Shown here: piece after piece, positions 57,423 to 64,000 of the stretch
Layout of the letters: every line of letters begins with the position of its first letter
Numbering within the stretch: the stretch's first letter is position 1
DNA from: Actinokineospora enzanensis DSM 44649
Lineage (GTDB): Bacteria > Actinomycetota > Actinomycetes > Mycobacteriales > Pseudonocardiaceae
Direction: 5' to 3'
NCBI RefSeq assembly: GCF_000374445.1
Contig: NZ_KB894405.1
Span: 62,001 to 126,000 of the forward strand
Length of the DNA stretch: 64,000 bases
Translations under genes and position numbers: made by a program
The notes under the pieces: generated by a model
Seen by the model: only the letters and a program-made list of their open reading frames with translations
The model's database searches: none
Told to the model about the DNA's origin: nothing

Positions 57423-58165
57423 GTGTCCATGATCCAGCCCTTCGCCGCGCGGGCCCGCGCGCGCGTCTCCCGGATCTCGTCGGCGACCTCCGCCAGCGGC
57501 CCGGAGATGATCACCTCGTCGGCCGTGCCCACATAGGCGCCCCAGTGGATGTGCACGTCCGGGTCGTCGGCGAACCCGGCGAACGCCTCCCGCGAGTCGA
57601 GCATCACCACCAGGTCGTCCACGTCCGTGGGCCAGCCGCGGGCCAACCGGCGGCCGGTGGTCACCTGGACCGCGCCGCCCACCTGGTTCAGCGTGGTGCC
57701 GCAGCGCGCGGCCAGGGCGGACACGCTGCTGATGCCCGGGTGCACGGTGACCTCGAACCCGGCGCCGCGCGCGCGGATGTCGTCGACCACCGAGATGATG
57801 CTGTCGTAGAGCGCGGGATCGCCCCAGACCAGGAACGCGCCGGTCTCGCCCGGCCCCAGGTGCTCGGCGAGCATGTCCGCGCACACGTCCGCGCGGCGCG
57901 CGCGCCAGTCGGACACGGCCTCGCCGTAGCCTGCCTCGGTGCGCACGCGCTCGGGGTCCTGGGCCCGGACCAGCCGGTGGCCGCCCGCGGGCACGTGCGC
58001 GTCCAGGATGGCCTGGCGCAGGTCGGACAGCTCGCGCGCGGCGTCGGCCTTGTCCAACAGGAAGATCACGTCCGCCCGGTTCAGCGCGGCCACCGCCGCC
58101 ACCGTGACGTGACCGGGGTCGCCCGCCCCGATCCCGATGATCTCCACCCGTCTCGCCTCAGCCAT
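57389..58165 (-). CDS. cobF: Precorrin-6A synthase (deacetylating) CobF
   Basis: The 258-aa SAM-dependent methylase of the aerobic cobalamin pathway methylates C-1 of precorrin-5 with loss of acetate. It has the tetrapyrrole methylase pattern: VEIIGIGAGDPGHVTVAAV at the start, AFLVWGDPALYDSIISVV in the middle and VHPGISSVSALAARCG. ATG 58165 has TAGGGT six bases upstream, indicating a leaderless message. It is divergent from cobU. Confidence 0.94.
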   Translation of the reverse strand: MAEARRVEIIGIGAGDPGHVTVAAVAALNRADVIFLLDKADAARELSDLRQAILDAHVPAGGHRLVRAQDPERVRTEAGYGEAVSDWRARRADVCADMLAEHLGPGETGAFLVWGDPALYDSIISVVDDIRARGAGFEVTVHPGISSVSALAARCGTTLNQVGGAVQVTTGRRLARGWPTDVDDLVVMLDSREAFAGFADDPDVHIHWGAYVGTADEVIISGPLAEVADEIRETRARARAAKGWIMDTYLLRRKPGSV

Positions 58166-58208
58166 GCCCCGACCCTAATGGGACGGTCCGGGCTGACAGG
58201 ATGACCCC

Positions 58209-58739
58209 ATGACCGCGCGCCGGACCCTGGTACTGGGTGGCACCCGTTCCGGCAAGTCCGCGCACGCCGAGGGCCTGGTGCCCGCCGACGCGCCGGTCGA
58301 CTACCTCGCCACCGCGCGCGTCGACCCCGCGGACGCCGACTGGTCCGCCCGCATCGCCACCCACGTCGCCCGGCGGCCCGGACACTGGCGCACGGTCGAG
58401 GTCCCGCTGGCCGGTGACCTGCCGGACCACCTGCGCGCGGCGGCTCCCGACGGCCCGCCGATCCTGGTGGACGACCTGGCGACCTGGCTGACGGGCGCGC
58501 TCGACGACGTCCGCTGGGAAGGTCCGGTGCCCGAGGCGCGGCAGGACCTGGTGTCGGCGGTCGCGGCCTGCCGGGCCCGCCTGGTCCTGGTCTCCGCCGA
58601 GGTCGGGCTGGGCGTCGTCCCGTCCAGCGGCGCGGGCCGCCGCTTCCGGGACGAGCTGGGCCTGCTCAACGCGGCGGTCGCCGAGCACTGCGACCGGGTC
58701 CTGCTGCTCGTCGCGGGCATCCCCCTCGCCCTGCGCTGA
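58209..58739 (+). CDS. cobU: Adenosylcobinamide kinase/guanylyltransferase
   Basis: The 176-aa CobU/CobP enzyme phosphorylates adenosylcobinamide and transfers GMP. The P-loop LVLGGTRSGKS is at residues 7-17, followed by the family segments YLATARVD, the His-containing ARRPGHWRTVE, VDDLATWL, and VSAEVGLGVVPS with RRFRDELGLLN. Next gene cobS acts on its product. A CAGGAT six bases before the ATG may be either a ribosome site or a -10 box. Confidence 0.94.
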   Translation: MTARRTLVLGGTRSGKSAHAEGLVPADAPVDYLATARVDPADADWSARIATHVARRPGHWRTVEVPLAGDLPDHLRAAAPDGPPILVDDLATWLTGALDDVRWEGPVPEARQDLVSAVAACRARLVLVSAEVGLGVVPSSGAGRRFRDELGLLNAAVAEHCDRVLLLVAGIPLALR

Positions 58740-58790
58740 CCGGCCGGGGGAGCGGTGCCCGGCCCGGCGGGCGCGGGTTACCGTGCGCCG

Positions 58791-59549
58791 GTGACTTCGG
58801 TGGATGGGGTGGGTGGGGGCGGCCTGCGGCTGGCGTTCCACTGGTTGACGGTGCTGCCGGTCGAGGCGGACGGGCAGGACCCGGCGGTGCGGCGCTCGGC
58901 GATCACCTGGGCGCCGGTGGTCGGCGTGGTCGTCGGCGGGCTGGTCGCGTTCCTGTTGTTCCTCTTCGTGCTGGTCGGGTTACCCGCGCCGGGCCTGCTC
59001 GTGGTCGGGGTGGCGGCGCTGCTGACGCGGGGCATGCACCTGGACGGCCTCGCCGACACGGTGGACGGGCTGGGCTGCTACGGGCCGCCGGAGCGGGCGT
59101 TGGCGGTCATGAAGGAGGGCGGGATCGGGGCGTTCGCCGTGGTGGCTCTGATCGTGACGATCGGGGTGCAGGGGTCCGCGCTGGGGGCGCTGTCGGGGGA
59201 CCGGTTCGGGGCCGTGGTGCTGGCCTACGTCGTGGGGCGGGCGGCGTTCTCGTGGTGCTGCCGGGAGGGGGTGCCCGCGGCGCGGCCGGACGGGTTCGGG
59301 GCGTTGGTGGCGGGGAGCCAGCCGGTCACCGTGCCGGTGCTGTGGGGATTCGCGCTGTTGGTCGTCGGGGTCCTTGTGGTGCCGGGGAAGCCGTGGCTCG
59401 GGCCGCTCGCGGTGGTGGTGGCCGCGGCGGCGGTGGTGCTGTCGACGCGGCACCTGGTGCGGCGGTTCGGGGGTGTCACGGGAGATGTGTTCGGGGCGAA
59501 CGCGGAGTTGGCCACGGCGGTGGTGCTCGCGGTCTGCGCGATTCCGTAG
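58791..59549 (+). CDS. cobS: Adenosylcobinamide-GDP ribazoletransferase CobS
   Basis: The 252-aa membrane enzyme joins adenosylcobinamide-GDP and alpha-ribazole. Family marks: RLAFHWLTVLPV at the start, RGMHLDGLADTVDGLGCYG with the Asp-rich active site, and VMKEGGIGAFAV; about six hydrophobic helices. GTG 58791 lies six bases after TACCGT (58779-58784), so a leaderless start is likely; an ATG-free extension upstream to 58755 is not needed. Completes the late cobalamin set with cobU. Confidence 0.93.
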   Translation: MTSVDGVGGGGLRLAFHWLTVLPVEADGQDPAVRRSAITWAPVVGVVVGGLVAFLLFLFVLVGLPAPGLLVVGVAALLTRGMHLDGLADTVDGLGCYGPPERALAVMKEGGIGAFAVVALIVTIGVQGSALGALSGDRFGAVVLAYVVGRAAFSWCCREGVPAARPDGFGALVAGSQPVTVPVLWGFALLVVGVLVVPGKPWLGPLAVVVAAAAVVLSTRHLVRRFGGVTGDVFGANAELATAVVLAVCAIP

Positions 59550-60071
59550 GGAACCGGTTCGCGGGTGTGGCCCGGTGAGAGAGGCCGGAACGCCGGTCAT
59601 GATCGACACCAACCGGCCGGTCCACTGTGGACATAAACGATCGGTGACGATCTCCTCCGTGAATCCCGGGGAGTCCCGGTCCCGGCTATACCCGACCGGG
59701 TGGTTTTATCGCATTCACTGCCTCGACCGCTGTCTGCCCGTGACCCCTGACCGCCGTCGTGCCTCATCCTTGTGGTGATCAATTCGGGTTCTTTCCCGCT
59801 ATCAGGTGAACGGCCGAACGCGCGTCGGCCACCGCGTCGAGCCCTGGTGCACTCGGTGTGACCTGCTGTTATGTGGATCTTCCCGGCTCAGCACTTCGTG
59901 CGCATCGACCGGGGTTTGCGATCGGCGCGACCGGGATCGAATGCCGGAAAAGACCCGCCGAGTAATCAACCGCGGTTATCCCCATACGATCGGGTATGGC
60001 CCATGCCAAGTTCGTCCACTTTGCCTAGAGTGATCGTCAGTTTGGTTCAGGCGACACCAAAGGAAACTGGC
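59550..60071 (+). other. Intergenic region with promoter of the DUF11 giant gene
   Basis: No gene is supported in these 520 bases. A TAGAGT box at 60026-60031 would start transcription near 60039, 33 bases before the ATG at 60072, with AAAGGAAACTGGC as the ribosome site. TGTGGACAT near 59624 is a near-match to a DnaA box. GC content is lower than in the flanks. Confidence 0.5.
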
Positions 60072-63000
60072 ATGGGCGCGGCGTATCGAACCGGGTTTCC
60101 GCGGCGCACCCGCGCCGGTGTTCTCTGTCTGGCCATGGCGTTGCTGGCCACCTTCGTGCCCATCGTCGCGGCCCCGGTCGCCGAGGCCTCGGTCCGGCAG
60201 AACTTCGACGCCGTCTACTCCTCCGAGGAGAACGGCGCGATCACGCTCACCGGCGCCAGCTCCATGGACTGCCCCACCGCGACCTCCGGCTGCACGTCGG
60301 CGCGCACCGGCAGCGCCACCACGACCTCCAACAACAACAACGTCTACAACATGGCGTTCGTCGACGTGGACAGCGACGCGTCCACTTCGAACTCCTCGAC
60401 CGCCACGCTGAACATGCCCACCGGCTCCACCGTCCTCTACGCGCGGCTGATCTGGGGTGGCCGCACCGTCGCGGGCACCAACGGCGTCGTGCCAACCAAG
60501 GCCGTCAACACCGCCAGGTTCCGCGCCCCCGGGGCCACCGCCTACACCACCTACACCGCCACCACGCTCATCCAGCCCACCGCGCTGGTCACCTCCGACG
60601 GCGGCCCCTACCAGGCCTCCATCGACGTCACCTCGGTGGTCAAGGCGGCGGGCGGCGGCACCTACGCGGTCGCCGACATCGGCGCCGCCACCGGCATGGA
60701 CCGCTACGCGGGCTGGTCGCTGGTCGTCGCCTACCGCAACCCGACCCTGCCGCTGCGCAACCTGCGCGTGTTCGAGGGCTTCGCCGACATCACCTCGGCC
60801 ACCGGCAACAACAGCGTCGACATCCCGGTCTCCGGCTTCCTCACCCCCACCACCGGCAACGTCAACGCCTCCGTCGGCGTCGTGGCCTGGGAGGGTGACT
60901 ACGGCACCACCGGCGACGCGCTCAAGCTGGCGGGCACCACGCTCAGCGACGCGACCCGGCCCGCGAACAACTTCTTCGACTCGCGCATCAGCGACGCGGG
61001 CGTGGACCAGACCGGGCGAAGTCCCGGCAACCTCAACAACTTCGGTGTGGACATCGGCCGCATCGCCACCACGAACGTGCTGAGCAACGGCAGCACGTCG
61101 GCCACCATCAACCTGACCTCCAGCGGCGACTCCTACTATCCGGGCATCGTCACCAGCCAGATCGACCTGTTCACCCCGACCTTCAACGCGGTCAGCAAGA
61201 CCGTAACCAACCTCAACGGCAACAACCCCGCGCAACCCGGCGACACGCTGGAGTACCGGCTCACGTTCACCAACTCCGGCGGCGACTACGCCGACGCCTC
61301 CGTCGTGCGCGACGCCCTGGCCACCGGTCTCACCTACCTGCCGGGCTCGCTCGTCGTCGACACCGACAGCGGCAGCACCACCGGAACACGAACGGACGCC
61401 CCAGGGGACGACTCCGCCGATTACACGGCGTCGGACAGAACAGTGCGCTTCCGGGTCGGCACCGGGTCGTCGGCCACCACCGGCGGCTCCATCGGCCCCA
61501 ACGGCTCCGTGGCCGTGCGTTTCCGCGCCACGGTCAACCGCGCGGCCGCGGGCAGCACCATCGTCAACACCCCCGCGCTCGACTACCGCGCCCGCACACT
61601 GAACCGCAGCTACTCCTTCGCCGGTAACGACGTCAACACCGCCGTCAGCGCGCTCGCCGACATGTCCGCGGCCAAGACCGCGGCCACCCCCTCGCAGAAC
61701 GCGGGCCAGACCGTCACCTACACCATCTCGGCGGTCAACAACGGCCCCAACGACGCCGCGGGCGTCACCCTGACCGACACTCTCCCCACCGGCACCACCT
61801 TCGTCTCCGCCACCCCGCCCTCGGGCACCTGCACCGCCTCAGGGCAAACGGTCACCTGCGCGATCGGCGCGGTCACCAACGGCACCACCGTGTCCGTGCC
61901 GGTCGTGGCCCGGATCAACGCCGACACCACCGGCGGCACCGTGATCAACTCGGTGCGGGTGTCCGCGACCACCGCCGACGACGTCGCGGTCAACAACACC
62001 GCCACCGCCCCGGTCGCCGTCACCCGCTCCGCCGACCTGGGTGTCACCACCTCGCTCACCGGACCGGTCGTGCCCGGCACCGAGCAGGCCACGCTGACCA
62101 CCACGGTCACCAACGCCGGACCGTCCACGGCGGACAGTGTGGTGCTGAGCATCCCGGTGCCCGACGGCACCTATGTGGTCTGGGCCAGCGACGGCTGCGT
62201 GGTCACCTCGGGCACCCTGATCTGCACGGTGGGCACGCTGCCGCCCGGCCAGACCTACACCGCCACCGCCGTCCTTGGTGTCGTCTCCGGCTACACCAAG
62301 CCGACGCTCGCGGTGAACTCGTCGGTGTCCTCGCCGACCACCGACCCGAACACCGCCGACAACACCGCCACCGCCACCGCCATGGTCGTGCCCACCGCCG
62401 ACATCGTGGTCACCCAGACCGCGTCGGACCCCAACCCGATCGCGGGCAACCGCACCAACTACACGGTCACCGTCTACAACGACGGCCCGTCCGACGCGCA
62501 GAACGTGGTCATCACCGACCCGCTGCCCGCGGGCGTCACGATCGTCAGCGCCAGCCCCCAGTCGGGCACCTGCGCCACCACCAACGGCACTGTGTCCTGC
62601 CAGCTGGGCACCGTCCCGGCGGGCGGCACCACCACGGTCAACCTGCGCGTCGCGATCGCCCCCGACCGCGCCGCGGGCCCGTTGGCCAACACCGCCTCCG
62701 GCACCACGAGCACCCAGCAGGACAACACGGCCAACGACGCGGCCACGGTCACCACGACCGTGCAGCGGGTCAGCGACCTCGCGCTGACCAAGACCGCCAT
62801 CCCGACCCCGGTCGTGGTCGGCGCGCCGATCGCGTACACGCTGACCGTCACCAACAATGGCCCGTCCGCCGCCGACGCGGTCGTGGTCAACGACCCGCTG
62901 CCCACGGGCCTGACCGCCACCGGCGAGCAGTCCACCCAGGGCACCTGCACCATCACCGGGCAGACGGTCAACTGCGCGCTGGGCACCGTCGCCGCGGGCG

Positions 63001-64000
63001 CCACCGCCTCGGTCACGATCACCGCCGACACCCCGGGCACCGTGCCCGCCGCGGGCTTCACCAACACCGCGACCGTGGCCTCGGCGAGCACCGACCCGAA
63101 CCCGGCCAACAACACCGCCACGCACGTGGCCAACGTGACCGCGCAGGCCGACATCACGGTGGCCGAGACGGTGGCGGGCACCGTGGTGAACGCGGGCCAG
63201 TCGACCCGCTACACCGCCACCGTCACCAACAACGGCCCCTCGGTCGCCACCGGCGTCACCTTCACCCAGGCCGTGCCCGCCGGGTTCGCCATCGGCACCA
63301 TCACCCCGTCCACCGGCACCTGCCAGGTGGTCGGCGGCCAGGTCCAGTGCGCCATCGGCAACCTGGCCAGCGGCGCCAACGCCACCGTCGCCATCGATGT
63401 GAACGTGCCGTCCGGCCAGGCCACCGTGCCGGTCAACGCCACCGCCACGGCGAGCTCGGCGATCCCCGACCCGACCCAGTCGAACAACACCGCGACCACG
63501 CCGATCAGCGTGCGGGCGCAGGCCGACGTGCGGTTCGCCGGCCTGCAGGCCCCGGGCACGTTCCGCGCGGGCGAGTCGTTCACCCGCACCTTCGCCATCG
63601 GCAACGCGGGACCGTCCGACGCCCAGGGCGTCACCGTCCAGGCCGACCTGCCGGTGGGCGTGCTCGACCTGACCGCCACCGTCAACGGCATCACCTGCGC
63701 GGTCAACGGCGGCCGGATCAGCTGCCCGATCGGCACACTGACCGCCGGGCAGGTGGTGAACGGCTCGGTCAGCGGCCGGATCGCCGCGTCCAGCCCGCCG
63801 GGTCCGCGCGAGTTCTCGGCCACGATCAGCTCGTCCACCCCGGACCCGACCCCGGCCAACAACCAGGTCTCGGCCAGCACCGCGGTCACCGCGTACGCCG
63901 GGCTGGGCATCACCCAGACGGTCAACCCGACCCCGCTGGTGGCGGGCGCGCAGGCCACCTACCTGATCTCGGCCAACAACACCGGCCCGTCCGACGCGGT
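60072..64000 (+). CDS. Giant secreted DUF11-repeat surface protein (3' end outside window)
   Basis: The frame is open for 1309 codons to the window edge. A signal peptide (Arg-rich start, hydrophobic core, cleavage near AEAS, about residue 40) precedes a 330-residue N-terminal domain (IWGGRTVAGT, RYAGWSLVVAYRNP). A first DUF11-like repeat begins near residue 373 (KTVTNLNGNNPAQPGDTLEY), then repeats start at about 529, 654, 776, 901, 1026, 1151 and 1276, a period of 122-125 residues. Each has an NNGPSDA-type motif, a DxLPxG turn and, in most, a Cys pair (GTC...TCAIG) likely forming a disulfide. Such proteins are long beta-sandwich stalks on the cell surface. The anchor is not visible. Confidence 0.9.
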   Translation, partial: MGAAYRTGFPRRTRAGVLCLAMALLATFVPIVAAPVAEASVRQNFDAVYSSEENGAITLTGASSMDCPTATSGCTSARTGSATTTSNNNNVYNMAFVDVDSDASTSNSSTATLNMPTGSTVLYARLIWGGRTVAGTNGVVPTKAVNTARFRAPGATAYTTYTATTLIQPTALVTSDGGPYQASIDVTSVVKAAGGGTYAVADIGAATGMDRYAGWSLVVAYRNPTLPLRNLRVFEGFADITSATGNNSVDIPVSGFLTPTTGNVNASVGVVAWEGDYGTTGDALKLAGTTLSDATRPANNFFDSRISDAGVDQTGRSPGNLNNFGVDIGRIATTNVLSNGSTSATINLTSSGDSYYPGIVTSQIDLFTPTFNAVSKTVTNLNGNNPAQPGDTLEYRLTFTNSGGDYADASVVRDALATGLTYLPGSLVVDTDSGSTTGTRTDAPGDDSADYTASDRTVRFRVGTGSSATTGGSIGPNGSVAVRFRATVNRAAAGSTIVNTPALDYRARTLNRSYSFAGNDVNTAVSALADMSAAKTAATPSQNAGQTVTYTISAVNNGPNDAAGVTLTDTLPTGTTFVSATPPSGTCTASGQTVTCAIGAVTNGTTVSVPVVARINADTTGGTVINSVRVSATTADDVAVNNTATAPVAVTRSADLGVTTSLTGPVVPGTEQATLTTTVTNAGPSTADSVVLSIPVPDGTYVVWASDGCVVTSGTLICTVGTLPPGQTYTATAVLGVVSGYTKPTLAVNSSVSSPTTDPNTADNTATATAMVVPTADIVVTQTASDPNPIAGNRTNYTVTVYNDGPSDAQNVVITDPLPAGVTIVSASPQSGTCATTNGTVSCQLGTVPAGGTTTVNLRVAIAPDRAAGPLANTASGTTSTQQDNTANDAATVTTTVQRVSDLALTKTAIPTPVVVGAPIAYTLTVTNNGPSAADAVVVNDPLPTGLTATGEQSTQGTCTITGQTVNCALGTVAAGATASVTITADTPGTVPAAGFTNTATVASASTDPNPANNTATHVANVTAQADITVAETVAGTVVNAGQSTRYTATVTNNGPSVATGVTFTQAVPAGFAIGTITPSTGTCQVVGGQVQCAIGNLASGANATVAIDVNVPSGQATVPVNATATASSAIPDPTQSNNTATTPISVRAQADVRFAGLQAPGTFRAGESFTRTFAIGNAGPSDAQGVTVQADLPVGVLDLTATVNGITCAVNGGRISCPIGTLTAGQVVNGSVSGRIAASSPPGPREFSATISSSTPDPTPANNQVSASTAVTAYAGLGITQTVNPTPLVAGAQATYLISANNTGPSDA

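Noticed and set aside
59806-60033. 75-codon Cys-rich plus frame before the DUF11 gene
   Set aside because: Composition looks random, no ribosome site, and it overlaps the probable promoter of the next gene.
59976-64000. Several minus-strand frames opposite the DUF11 gene
   Set aside because: Low-complexity Val/Gly/Arg translations; the plus-strand frame has a signal peptide and regular repeats and is clearly the real gene.

Overview
The window comes from a very GC-rich actinomycete chromosome. GTG starts are common, stop/start overlaps of the ATGA or GTGA type are frequent, and glycine riboswitch, Ku, FxsA, RsbRST and ANTAR genes are present. The mix (DUF6221-type gene, XRE and TPR regulators, cobF/cobU/cobS, M64 peptidase) fits Pseudonocardiales (Saccharothrix, Lentzea or Actinosynnema-like), but the genus is inference only. 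No tRNA, rRNA, CRISPR array, integrase or transposase was seen.

Layout. 0-1.8 kb: end of a cobalt ECF transporter (PDGLE protein, CbiQ, CbiO). 1.8-6.4 kb: tandem glycine riboswitch driving gcvT-gcvH-glyA, followed by sdaA (glycine to serine to pyruvate). The shared dihydrolipoamide dehydrogenase lies at 11-12.4 kb. 6.4-9.5 kb (minus): small Cys-rich protein plus Ku, sigma-B/F type sigma factor plus anti-sigma kinase, and an ANTAR protein. 12.5-15.3 kb: five tandem paralogous secreted proteins of about 170 aa with four shared cysteines, followed by another secreted protein. 16.5-22.5 kb (minus): gltBD. 23-33 kb: FxsA, secreted Cu/Zn SOD-like protein, TPR regulators, GNAT, a decayed XRE regulator, NYN nuclease with Ski2-like helicase, metallophosphoesterase. 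34-40.4 kb: anti-sigma and STAS pair, STAND ATPase with TPRs, remnant of a radical SAM gene, sensor-ATPase and GAF-ANTAR genes. 40.4-48.5 kb: FBP protein, RecQ, pirin, MCP, XRE plus DUF2975 pair, small genes. 48.8-54.7 kb: six-gene stressosome operon (RsbR, RsbS, RsbT, ATPase-phosphatase, hybrid kinase, RsbU-like phosphatase), every junction overlapping. 55.4-59.6 kb: LysR, M64 peptidase, cobF, cobU, cobS. 60.1-64 kb: start of a giant secreted DUF11-repeat protein that runs off the window.

How they work together. Four separate loci encode parts of the general-stress partner-switching network (sigma factor, anti-sigma kinases, STAS antagonists, PP2C phosphatases, stressosome) together with two ANTAR RNA-binding proteins. 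Three of these transcription units (the ANTAR gene, the STAS gene and the rsbR operon) are preceded by the same promoter-proximal element: a TAGNNT -10 box, then a hairpin with the hexaloop AGCANN. This and the five-paralog secreted array are the two most novel things seen. At least nine genes have a -10 box placed 6-7 nt before the start codon and no clear Shine-Dalgarno, so they look leaderless. Recognisable decay products (XRE-DUF5753 pseudogene, radical SAM fragment, HTH-less regulator) lie at 24.7-38 kb.
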